This document shows, piece by piece, positions 1 through 5,821 of a DNA stretch of 6,520 nt. The stretch covers positions 1 through 6,520 of the forward strand of contig WFRA01000228.1 of NCBI GenBank assembly GCA_015486775.1, read 5' to 3'. How positions within the stretch are numbered: position 1 is the first letter of the stretch; every line of letters starts with the position of its first letter. The DNA comes from Kiritimatiellales bacterium (GTDB lineage: Bacteria > Verrucomicrobiota > Kiritimatiellia > Kiritimatiellales > Pontiellaceae). The notes beneath the pieces were generated by a model. That model did no database searches. It was given only the letters and a program-made list of their open reading frames with translations, and was not told where the DNA came from. The translations under genes and the position numbers were made by a program.

Positions 1-129
1 CACCAGCAACGCCCCCGCCGCAATGAGCTCGGCCAAGTCGGCCTGCTTGTCGACCTTCCCGCCCAGAAAAAATTTCAGCAAAAAGAAAACGACGACGAAA
101 ATGATGATGTTGCGGGTTGTGCTATCCAT
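1..129 (-). CDS. Partial membrane-anchored protein, probably rhodanese-like (N-terminal 43 residues only)
   Basis: I translated this by hand from the ATG at 129-127 to the left edge, giving 43 codons with no stop; the rest lies outside the window. Residues 7-22 form one strongly hydrophobic helix (IIIFVVVFFLLKFFLG), followed by a Lys/Asp-rich linker and then DLAELIAAGALLV. That last stretch resembles the opening helix and first strand of single-domain rhodanese proteins, where it is normally followed by the D-V-R strand, so I infer a membrane-tethered rhodanese-like sulfurtransferase. The catalytic Cys loop is not visible and the family call could be wrong. The start is supported by a purine-rich AAGGAA (positions 134-139) four bases upstream. 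It lies 118 bp downstream of oppC on the same strand, so it may belong to the same transcript. Confidence 0.6.
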   Translation of the reverse strand, partial: MDSTTRNIIIFVVVFFLLKFFLGGKVDKQADLAELIAAGALLV

Positions 130-133
130 GGTA

Positions 134-139
134 TTCCTT
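134..139 (-). promoter_or_regulatory. Ribosome binding site of the partial leftmost gene
   Basis: AAGGAA on the minus strand sits four bases before the ATG at 129. It is the main support for this start, because the gene is truncated and cannot be judged by length. Confidence 0.5.
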
Positions 140-146
140 GGTTGTC

Positions 147-190
147 CAATACAGCCGCGCAGTATTGCAGGGGCGCCATTGGCGATCAAT
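147..190. promoter_or_regulatory. Cluster of short palindromes in the oppC to rhodanese-like gap
   Basis: Three overlapping or adjacent dyads are visible: CAATAC (147-152) with GTATTG (162-167), CGCCA-T-TGGCG (174-184), and ATTG-gcgat-CAAT (178-190). They lie 18 to 61 bp upstream of the leftmost gene's start, where an operator could be. None is followed by a run of T on the minus strand, so they do not look like a terminator for oppC. Dyads this short can arise by chance. Confidence 0.25.
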
Positions 191-247
191 CCAAATAACG
201 ACCCACTAGCGTAATGGTATCGAAATGAGTTTACAAAACATCCGGGG

Positions 248-1126
248 CTAGTCGTTGAGGCGGGGGTCGAGGGCGTCGCGCAGCGCGTCGCCGAGGAGGT
301 TGAAGGCGAGTACGAGCAGGAATACGGCGAGGGTGACGAAGGTCATCTCCCACCACATCCCCTGCCAGAGGCGCATCCGCGCGGAGTTGATCATCAGCCC
401 CCATGAGGGTTCGCCCTGCACGCCGATGCCGAGGAAGCTCATAAACACCTCGGTGCCGACCGCCGCCGGAAAGCGCAGGGTGAAGGTAACAATCACCACG
501 TGCATGATGTTGGGCAAAATGTGGCGGAAGATGATACGGCCGGAGCCGAGGCCGAGCGCCTTGGCGGCCTGCACGTAGGTCTGCCCCTTGTGCTTGATCA
601 CCTCGCCGCGTACGAGGCGGCAGAGGCCGACCCAGGTGGTTAGCCCGATGCCGAGGTAGATGCCCAGCAGCCCCTTACCGGCCACCATGGCGATGGCGAG
701 AATAAAGAGCAGGCCGGGCATGGAAGCGACGGTGGAGTAGAACCAGACAATGAAGTCGTCGACGCGCCCGCCAAAGTAGCCCGCCAAGCAGCCGAAGAAC
801 ACGCCGATGGGGATGGCGATGAGCGAGGTGATGATTCCAACCTTGTAGGCGATGCGTACGCCTTGGATCAACCGCGCCATGACATCGCGCCCCAGCCCGT
901 CGGTGCCCATCCAGTGGTGCAGGTTCGGCGGCTGGTAGGCCAGATCGAGATTGGCTTTTTGGTAGAACGGGGTGGCATCGGCAAACTCATAGTAGCGATA
1001 AACCGCCTCGCCGTAGATGGCCAGCGCGGTAAAGAGCAACACCAGCCCAAGGCAAACCATGGCCAACCGGTTTTTTTTCAACCGTTGCCAGGCATCGCTC
1101 CACAAACTCTGTCCGTTTTTATTCAT
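248..1126 (-). CDS. oppC: Peptide-type ABC transporter permease, OppC/DppC family
   Basis: This encodes one of the two inner-membrane subunits of an oligopeptide/dipeptide importer (292 aa, normal for OppC). Residues 1-20 are a cytoplasmic Lys/Arg-rich head and TM1 spans about 21-43. A periplasmic loop ends in HWMGTDGLGRDV (71-82), the conserved OppC_N/permease entry motif. Further membrane segments lie at about 94-117, 127-150, 152-170, 207-230 and 261-282. The EAA-type coupling loop that contacts the ATPase is at 183-206 (AAKALGLGSGRIIFRHILPN at its core), and the C-terminus ends DALDPRLND, typical of OppC. It follows oppB after a 108-bp gap filled with 7-bp repeats. No purine-rich ribosome binding site precedes the ATG and no other standard in-frame start lies between it and the nearest upstream stop. 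The exact substrate cannot be read from the sequence; peptides are the family default. Confidence 0.96.
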   Translation of the reverse strand: MNKNGQSLWSDAWQRLKKNRLAMVCLGLVLLFTALAIYGEAVYRYYEFADATPFYQKANLDLAYQPPNLHHWMGTDGLGRDVMARLIQGVRIAYKVGIITSLIAIPIGVFFGCLAGYFGGRVDDFIVWFYSTVASMPGLLFILAIAMVAGKGLLGIYLGIGLTTWVGLCRLVRGEVIKHKGQTYVQAAKALGLGSGRIIFRHILPNIMHVVIVTFTLRFPAAVGTEVFMSFLGIGVQGEPSWGLMINSARMRLWQGMWWEMTFVTLAVFLLVLAFNLLGDALRDALDPRLND

Positions 1127-1136
1127 GCGTGATTCG

Positions 1137-1185
1137 TACTGCGTATTTCGTATTGCGTAATTCGTATTGCGTACTGCGTATTGCG
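1137..1185. repeat. Seven tandem 7-bp units (consensus TAYTKCG) between oppB and oppC
   Basis: Seven head-to-tail heptamers run without a break: TACTGCG, TATTTCG, TATTGCG, TAATTCG, TATTGCG, TACTGCG, TATTGCG. They are preceded at 1129-1136 by GTGATTCG. On the gene strand this reads as ACGCAAT/ACGAAAT-type units ending four bases before the oppC start codon. The units vary at three positions, so this is a diverged array and not a fresh duplication. It has no long repeat plus unique spacers, so it is not CRISPR. Confidence 0.9.
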
Positions 1186-1210
1186 TGTCTTCTACCTTCG
1201 AAATTCCTTG

Positions 1211-1227
1211 TTCGATATTCGATATTC
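1211..1227. repeat. Second short heptamer repeat (TTCGATA x2 plus TTC) after oppB
   Basis: TTCGATA occurs at 1211-1217 and 1218-1224, followed by TTC. It starts seven bases past the oppB stop codon and has the same period (7 bp) as the array at 1137-1185. The 25 bp between the two arrays show no clear signal, so most of the oppB-oppC gap is repeat DNA. Confidence 0.75.
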
Positions 1228-1234
1228 AAAAGTC

Positions 1235-2512
1235 CTATTTAAGCTTTACGCGCGGATCGGCGGCGGCGTAGCAGAGGTCGGTGACGAGGTTGGCGGCGAC
1301 GAAGAGGAGTGCGCCAATGAGGACGAGCGCGCGGACGACGTCGATATCCGACGACATGATGGCGTTGATGCCGAGATATCCAAGCCCTGGAATACCGAAG
1401 AAGCTTTCGAGCAGCAGCGAGCCGGTGTAGAGGAAGGGAATGGCGATGACGACGTTGGTGATGATGGGGATCATGGCGTTCTTGAGCACATGCACGAAGA
1501 GGACGCGCGGCTTGGAGACCCCTTTGGCGAAGGCGGTGCGGACATAGTCCTTGTACATTTCGTCGAGCATCACGGTGCGGTAGAAGCGGATGTTCGAGCC
1601 CAGCCCGCTCACCACGCCGATGAGGACTGGCAGGACGAGGTAGCGCCACGATTCGTAGCCCCAGACCGGGAATGCTCCCATCTTGTAGGCCAGCACATAC
1701 TGCCCCGCCACGATGTAGACGAGATAGTTGATGCTCATAAGCGCCACGGAGACAAGCACCAGCGAGCGGTCTACCCAGGTGTCGCGGAAAAAGGCGCAGA
1801 CCAGCGAGAGGCTGATGGAAACGATGATGCCGATGAGGAAAATGGGGATGGTGAGCGAGAGCGAGGGCGCCACGCCGTCGGCCAGCAGCTTGGAGACGGG
1901 CTGCTTGAAATATTCGGAGTAGCCCAGATCGCCGCGCGCCAACTGCTTGAGGTAGAAGAGCAGCTGGGAGTCGAAGGGGTTCTCCACCACCTTGCGCAGT
2001 TTTAGTTTCTTGATTTCCAAGGTCTGGAAACCGCTGGTCTTGAAGCCGCCCTTTTCCGAACCTTGGAAGAGGATCTTTTCGGTTTTCCAATCCTTGGAAG
2101 CGAGCGCCCGCCCCATGAAGCACCCGTTGCCCCGGTAGGTGATGGTCCATTCATATTGGCGGTCGGGATCCAGATCGAACGCCAGCGGGGAAAAGTCGGC
2201 CATGGGGTGGACTACGACGGAGGCGGACTTGGCGAAATAGGAGGTGTCGCCGAACGATCGCCAGCGCCCGGGGCCGTCGGCAAAATCGTGGTCGGAATAG
2301 GCGCGGGTTCCGGTGCGTCGGCCGAAAAAGAGCGGTTTGTCGAGGCCGCGCTGCACGTCGAAATCCTCCAGCATCTGGAGGGATACGTTCTTTCCTAGCG
2401 CGTTGGCCGCCAGGTCGCCCCCCGCCACGTTGAAGAGGAAAAAGGTGAGGAGGATCACGCCGACCACCGTCGGCACCATCTGGAGGATTCGCTTGAAGAT
2501 ATATTTCAACAT
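1235..2512 (-). CDS. oppB: Peptide-type ABC transporter permease, OppB/DppB/YejB family, with an extra periplasmic domain
   Basis: This is the partner permease of OppC. It is 425 aa, whereas OppB/DppB proteins are usually about 305-340 aa. TM1 is at about 9-30. The family's GLDKPL stretch is at 56-61 and the normal continuation (FYLKQLARGDLGYS) appears only at 186-199; the roughly 120 residues between are extra. Membrane segments follow at about 219-241, 249-275, 290-305, 347-370 and 393-416. The EAA-type ATPase-contact loop is at 322-345 (YVRTAFAKGVSKPRVLFVHV at its core), and the protein ends in AAADPRVKLK, as in the YejB/OppB family. The start is fixed by a strong GGGGAGGG ribosome binding site within the last codons of oppA, four bases separating the two genes. 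Translation is therefore probably coupled to oppA. Confidence 0.96.
   Translation of the reverse strand: MLKYIFKRILQMVPTVVGVILLTFFLFNVAGGDLAANALGKNVSLQMLEDFDVQRGLDKPLFFGRRTGTRAYSDHDFADGPGRWRSFGDTSYFAKSASVVVHPMADFSPLAFDLDPDRQYEWTITYRGNGCFMGRALASKDWKTEKILFQGSEKGGFKTSGFQTLEIKKLKLRKVVENPFDSQLLFYLKQLARGDLGYSEYFKQPVSKLLADGVAPSLSLTIPIFLIGIIVSISLSLVCAFFRDTWVDRSLVLVSVALMSINYLVYIVAGQYVLAYKMGAFPVWGYESWRYLVLPVLIGVVSGLGSNIRFYRTVMLDEMYKDYVRTAFAKGVSKPRVLFVHVLKNAMIPIITNVVIAIPFLYTGSLLLESFFGIPGLGYLGINAIMSSDIDVVRALVLIGALLFVAANLVTDLCYAAADPRVKLK
1964..2329 (-). other. Inserted domain of unknown type within OppB (residues about 62-183)
   Basis: This part of oppB separates two pieces of the family core that are normally adjacent. 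It follows TM1 and precedes the second membrane segment, so by OppB topology it should face the periplasm. It is polar, with alternating hydrophobic residues, several aromatic residues (W84, Y92, F93, Y120, W122, W142) and a lysine-rich end (KLKLRK, 169-174), as in a small beta-rich fold. It has no stretch long enough to cross a membrane. I do not recognise the fold. Confidence 0.75.
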
Positions 2513-2516
2513 GCGC

Positions 2517-4397
2517 CTATTCCCTCCCCGACATGTTGAGTTTCTTGTCGCCGTAGGACTTGAACCACTGGCGGCGGAGTTGGTCGTCGATCCGGAGGTA
2601 CTTGCCCATGCCGTAGGGGAAATCGTGCGGCAGGAAGTTTTCGACCCAGCTGTGCTTAAGCGCGAAGCTCATGGGCTGGTACATGAAGATCCAGGGGCAG
2701 TCCTCGACAATGATGCCGGCCATCTCCTCGTATTTGGCGGTGCGCTCCGGCGAATCCTGCATGGTGCGGATCTGCTCGTAGAGGCGGTCGATCCGCGCAT
2801 TGCGGTAGTTGGCGTTGTTGGGACCGGGCGACTCGTTCTTGCTGTAGAAAAGCTGGAGGAAATTTTCGGCGTCGGGATAGTCGGCCACCCAGCCGAGCTG
2901 GAACATCTGCGACTGGTGGCGCTGCATCTTTTCGATGAAGGCGGGCCAGGTGTTGTAGCTGGCCTCCAGCACGATGCCGATCTTTTGGTACATGTCGGCA
3001 AGCAACTCCATGCGCTGGCGCGTGTTGGCATCCACGCTACCGAGCTCGATGGAAAGCTTCAGCCGCTTTCCAGTGGCTGGATCCTTCCCCTCGGGATAGC
3101 CCGCCTCGACGAGCAGGCGGCGCGCCTTCTCCAGATCGAAGCGGTAGGGCGAGGGCTCCTTCAGGCTGCCGGCGAGCGGCTCGGGAACCGGGCCGTCGAT
3201 GGGATAGAGGCGGTAGTTCATGAAGCGGTTCATCTGGTCGAAGTCGTAGGCGCAGCTGAGCGCCTGGCGCAGCTTGCGGTGGCGCAGATCCTCCGCCGGG
3301 TCGGAGCTGGCGCCCACCACGGGGTCGTCCCAGTTGAAGCCGATATAGTAGACATCCAGCGTCGGTGCCATGACGAGGTCGATGCCGCGCTCGGCCAGCG
3401 AGTCGTTGAGCTTCTTGTCGCCGGTGACCACCGCGTCCCAGTTGTCGCGCGAAATGTTGGAAAAGCTAAGCTGCCCGGAGAGGAACATCATCCAGGAGGT
3501 GGAGGAGTCGTCGATCACATACTGGACCACGCGGTCGATGAAGGGCAGTTGTTTCCCCGCGTCGCGCAACAGCCCGGCGGCCACCTGCTCCGGTGTTCCG
3601 GTGGATGGATAAAGCTCCACCCGGTCGGTCTCGGCCCATTTGGGGTTACGGGCAAACTCAATGCGCGAATTGCGCTTCCACTTCACCAGCACATAGGGGC
3701 CGGTGCCCACGGGATGGTTGGAGAGATCCGCGCCATAGTATTCCACCGCCTCGTGTGGCACGGCAAAGCTGTAGTGCATCGCCAGCACGTAGAGCAGCTG
3801 CGGATAGGGTTCGGCCAGCTCGATCCGGAGCGTGTGGTCGTCGAGAACCTTTAGCCCCTCGACTTCCATGTCGTAGTCGGTGGGTTCCGCTCCCTTGGAG
3901 GCTTCGTGGAAAGCATTGATCCCCTTGATCCGCTTATTGAAAGCCCAGAATCCCGAAGAGGCGTTTTTCACATCCGCGATTCGTTTGATGGAATAGGCGA
4001 AGTCGGAGGCGACCAGCTCGCGCCCCTTTCCGCCCGGGAAGCAGGGATCGTCCTGGAAATAGATGCCCCGGCGGATCCTGAAGGTGTAGGCCAGCCCATC
4101 TTCGGAAACCTCCGGCAGGGCTTCCGCGAGGTTGGGCTTCACCTTGTAGGGGCGAGCCAGGTAGTCATATTCCAGCAGCCCCTCGTAGATCTTTGCAATG
4201 GCCATCGAAGAGGAGACCTCCCCGGCGGAGGCCGGGTCGAGCCCGCGGATTCGCGAAGTTTGGCTGTAGAGCACCGACTCCGAGGCATCGTATTCCGAGG
4301 AGAGATCCCCGTTGCCGCAACCGGAAAAAAGAAGGCTCCCCAGCAAGAGCCGACAGGAGCCCGTGGGGAGCCGTTTGGATGGAAGCCGAAACCTCAT
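2517..4397 (-). CDS. oppA: Peptide-type ABC transporter substrate-binding lipoprotein, SBP_bac_5 (OppA/DppA) family
   Basis: This is the extracytoplasmic receptor that would deliver peptides or related solutes to OppB/OppC. From the ATG at 4397 it is 626 aa. Residues 1-26 are a basic, short-hydrophobic lipoprotein signal ending LLFSG before Cys27, which would be lipidated. Family features follow in order: an N-terminal lobe with LDPASAGEVSSSMAIAKIYE (53-72), PNLAEALPEVSEDGLAYTFR (88-107), VGTGPYVLVKW (230-240), LRQALSCAYDFDQMN (376-390), and the C-terminal GWVADYPDAENFLQLFYS (502-519) typical of peptide-binding members. It is somewhat longer than the usual 500-550 aa. The reading frame stays open far upstream across secG, but that part is not protein-like. 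No good ribosome binding site precedes this ATG, which lies 14 bp past the secG stop, so expression may depend on translational coupling. The ligand cannot be deduced. Confidence 0.94.
   Translation of the reverse strand: MRFRLPSKRLPTGSCRLLLGSLLFSGCGNGDLSSEYDASESVLYSQTSRIRGLDPASAGEVSSSMAIAKIYEGLLEYDYLARPYKVKPNLAEALPEVSEDGLAYTFRIRRGIYFQDDPCFPGGKGRELVASDFAYSIKRIADVKNASSGFWAFNKRIKGINAFHEASKGAEPTDYDMEVEGLKVLDDHTLRIELAEPYPQLLYVLAMHYSFAVPHEAVEYYGADLSNHPVGTGPYVLVKWKRNSRIEFARNPKWAETDRVELYPSTGTPEQVAAGLLRDAGKQLPFIDRVVQYVIDDSSTSWMMFLSGQLSFSNISRDNWDAVVTGDKKLNDSLAERGIDLVMAPTLDVYYIGFNWDDPVVGASSDPAEDLRHRKLRQALSCAYDFDQMNRFMNYRLYPIDGPVPEPLAGSLKEPSPYRFDLEKARRLLVEAGYPEGKDPATGKRLKLSIELGSVDANTRQRMELLADMYQKIGIVLEASYNTWPAFIEKMQRHQSQMFQLGWVADYPDAENFLQLFYSKNESPGPNNANYRNARIDRLYEQIRTMQDSPERTAKYEEMAGIIVEDCPWIFMYQPMSFALKHSWVENFLPHDFPYGMGKYLRIDDQLRRQWFKSYGDKKLNMSGRE
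2522..2529 (-). promoter_or_regulatory. Ribosome binding site of oppB, embedded in the end of oppA
   Basis: GGGGAGGG on the minus strand lies nine bases before the oppB ATG and at the same time encodes the final Gly-Arg of OppA. It supports both the oppB start and tight linkage of the two genes. Confidence 0.8.
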
Positions 4398-4411
4398 CGG
4401 AAGCCAGCGGG

Positions 4412-4891
4412 TCAGGGCGACTCTTCGGCGGATCGAGCCGCGTCGTTGGCCTGCTCGGCCTTGGCCTCCGACTTCTTGCTGGCGGCACCGCCCTCGCCGG
4501 TCTCCACAGCGGCCGTCGGCTGGACCTGTGCCGCAGCGGGCTGTTCCGTGGTGGTCGGAGCCACATCCAGCAGGTCGGCCGTATCCATCGGCTGCCCTTG
4601 CATCGCGGCGGGTTGCGCCGGGGCGACAGGAACCTGATCCATCAGCGTCTTGTCCTTCTGCGCAAAGATGATACCTAGCAGCAGCGTGTTGGCCATGAAG
4701 ACGATTCCGAGAATCACCGTCGCCTTGCTCAAAACATTCCCGGCGCGCGCGCCAAAGAGCGACTCGCCAACCCCGGCACCGAAGGCCATTCCCAGCCCTT
4801 CGCTCTTCGACTTTTGTAGCAGAATCAAGCCGATCAACATGAGGCAACAGAGCACCTCGACAATAATAAACAGCACTTTTAGAAAAACCAT
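4412..4891 (-). CDS. secG: Protein-export membrane protein SecG
   Basis: SecG is the small accessory subunit of the SecYEG translocation channel in the inner membrane. The protein is 159 aa, against about 70-110 for most SecG. TM1 is at about 3-25, followed by the diagnostic cytoplasmic loop LLQKSKSEGLGMAFGAGVGE (24-43) and SLFGARAGNVLSKAT (44-58), and TM2 at about 56-77. From about residue 87 the tail is about 70 residues of low complexity, rich in Ala, Gln, Pro and Glu, with no recognisable domain; by SecG topology it should face the periplasm. A strong GGGAGGAA site two bases upstream of the ATG region supports the start. It lies 18 bp after tpiA, a gene order known from many bacteria, and 14 bp before oppA. 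Confidence 0.94.
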   Translation of the reverse strand: MVFLKVLFIIVEVLCCLMLIGLILLQKSKSEGLGMAFGAGVGESLFGARAGNVLSKATVILGIVFMANTLLLGIIFAQKDKTLMDQVPVAPAQPAAMQGQPMDTADLLDVAPTTTEQPAAAQVQPTAAVETGEGGAASKKSEAKAEQANDAARSAEESP

Positions 4892-4893
4892 GC

Positions 4894-4901
4894 TTCCTCC
4901 C
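4894..4901 (-). promoter_or_regulatory. Ribosome binding site of secG
   Basis: GGGAGGAA on the minus strand occupies most of the 18-bp tpiA-secG gap. Its 3' end is two bases from the ATG, with the GGGAG core seven to eleven bases... upstream overall; it supports the chosen secG start over any internal one. Confidence 0.65.
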
Positions 4902-4909
4902 TTTTAAGA

Positions 4910-5665
4910 TTACAGACCCGCTTTAACGATGCCGGCAAACGAGGCCGCATCCAGCGCGGCGCCGCCGATGAGGCCGCCGTCGATGTCGGGTTGCGCCAGT
5001 AGCTCCGGGGCGTTGCCCGGCTTCATGCTGCCGCCATACTGGATGCGCACGGCATCGGCGGCTTCCGCGCCCACCATGTCCGCCACGATTCCACGAATAA
5101 ATGCATGTACTTCCTGCGCCTGCTCGGCGGTGGCCGTCTTGCCGGTGCCGATGGCCCAGACCGGCTCGTAGGCGATGACCAAGTCGGTGTAGGCCGCCGC
5201 CGGAATGTCCGCCAGGCTACCGCGAACCTGCGCTTCGACCACGGCCTCGGTGTTGCCCGCCTCGCGGTCTTCGAGCTTTTCGCCCACGCAGACAATCGGG
5301 CGCAGATTCTTTTCGAGCGCCTTCTTGACCTTCTTATTGACCCAGAAATCGGTCTCCTTGTAGTACTCGCGGCGCTCGCTGTGGCCGAGGATCACGTAGC
5401 GGACAAAAAGCTCCTTGAGCATCGTGTGGGAGATTTCGCCGGTGTAGGCACCATCGTCCTCCGAGCTCATATTCTGCGCTCCGAGGTTGATGAGGGTTTC
5501 GGAAATCACATCGCCCACCGCCTTGGTGGCCGTGAAGGGCGGGCAGACCACCACATCGACCTCTTTGCAGTCGCCCAGTTCCAGCTTGATCGCCTTGGCC
5601 AGCTCCACCGCTTCTCCGACGGTCTTGTTCATCTTCCAGTTGCCGGCAATAATCTTCTTTCTCAT
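4910..5665 (-). CDS. tpiA: Triosephosphate isomerase
   Basis: TpiA interconverts dihydroxyacetone phosphate and glyceraldehyde 3-phosphate in glycolysis and gluconeogenesis, in the cytoplasm, as a (beta/alpha)8 barrel. The 251 aa are the normal full length. Substrate-binding Asn9 and Lys11 lie in GNWKMN (8-13). Catalytic His95 is in ILGHSERRE (92-100). The catalytic glutamate is Glu167 in AYEPVWAIGTGKT (165-177), which includes the mobile loop 6. Phosphate-binding glycines are in YGGS (210-213) and LIGGAAL (232-238). No key residue is missing. The frame is open 20 codons further upstream to an ATG at 5725, but I chose 5665 because MRKKIIAGNWKMN is the conserved N-terminus and GGAGAG precedes it at a good distance. 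It is the first gene of the tpiA-secG-oppAB run. Confidence 0.98.
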   Translation of the reverse strand: MRKKIIAGNWKMNKTVGEAVELAKAIKLELGDCKEVDVVVCPPFTATKAVGDVISETLINLGAQNMSSEDDGAYTGEISHTMLKELFVRYVILGHSERREYYKETDFWVNKKVKKALEKNLRPIVCVGEKLEDREAGNTEAVVEAQVRGSLADIPAAAYTDLVIAYEPVWAIGTGKTATAEQAQEVHAFIRGIVADMVGAEAADAVRIQYGGSMKPGNAPELLAQPDIDGGLIGGAALDAASFAGIVKAGL

Positions 5666-5670
5666 CAAAT

Positions 5671-5676
5671 CTCTCC
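5671..5676 (-). promoter_or_regulatory. Ribosome binding site that decides the tpiA start
   Basis: GGAGAG on the minus strand, five bases before the ATG at 5665. It favours this start over the upstream in-frame ATG at 5725, which would add 20 residues absent from normal TpiA. Confidence 0.75.
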
Positions 5677-5690
5677 ATTTAAGTGGGTTG

Positions 5691-5807
5691 CCGGGAACCT
5701 CATTCCGTTTTCCCGGGAAAAACAAGCAGGGAACTTAGCGGAACCCGCCCCCTCCAAGCAACGTCCAAAAGCAGAAAAAGCGGCTCCCCCGGGAACGCCC
5801 CCGGGAA
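5691..5807. repeat. Four CCGGGAA motifs upstream of tpiA
   Basis: CCGGGAA occurs at 5691-5697, 5713-5719, 5789-5795 and 5801-5807, with a near copy (CAGGGAA) at 5727-5733. All are in the same orientation on the plus strand. The first lies 26 bp upstream of the tpiA start codon. Their density immediately before an operon's first gene suggests binding sites or a repeat family; nothing shows which. Confidence 0.55.
5708..5721. promoter_or_regulatory. 14-bp perfect palindrome TTTTCCCGGGAAAA upstream of tpiA
   Basis: The palindrome has no loop, which suits a symmetric protein-binding site better than an RNA hairpin. It is centred about 49 bp upstream of the tpiA start codon and contains one of the CCGGGAA motifs. 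I could not place a convincing -35/-10 pair around it. Confidence 0.45.
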
Positions 5808-5809
5808 CG
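5786..5809. repeat. Perfect tandem duplication of a 12-mer (CCCCCGGGAACG)
   Basis: Two identical copies abut at 5786-5797 and 5798-5809, flanked on both sides by CGGCT (5781-5785 and 5811-5815). The two CCCGGG cores can pair with each other (5788-5793 with 5800-5805, 6-nt loop). On the minus strand a run of five T follows only after eight more bases, so this is a poor terminator, and no gene ends just upstream. Confidence 0.75.
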
Positions 5810-5821
5810 TCGGCTCTCGGC

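Noticed and set aside
130..247. Terminator after oppC
   Set aside because: No stable hairpin followed by a T-run is present on the minus strand.
1137..1227. CRISPR-like array
   Set aside because: The units are only 7 bp, directly adjacent and without unique spacers, and no cas gene is present.
2313..3854. 513-codon open frame on the plus strand opposite oppA and oppB
   Set aside because: It is the antisense shadow of two clearly recognised genes, with composition dictated by their codon use.
4398..4847. N-terminal extension of OppA by 150 residues (776-aa frame)
   Set aside because: The extra part overlaps secG in another frame, has an Arg/Gly-rich composition unlike a real protein, and would bury the lipoprotein signal peptide in the middle.
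5666..5725. 20-residue longer TpiA starting at 5725
   Set aside because: The conserved TpiA N-terminus begins at 5665 and has its own ribosome binding site; the extension spans the palindrome region.
5775..5805. Rho-independent terminator on the minus strand
   Set aside because: The CCCGGG/CCCGGG hairpin is short, the five-T run is eight bases away, and no gene ends upstream of it in the window.
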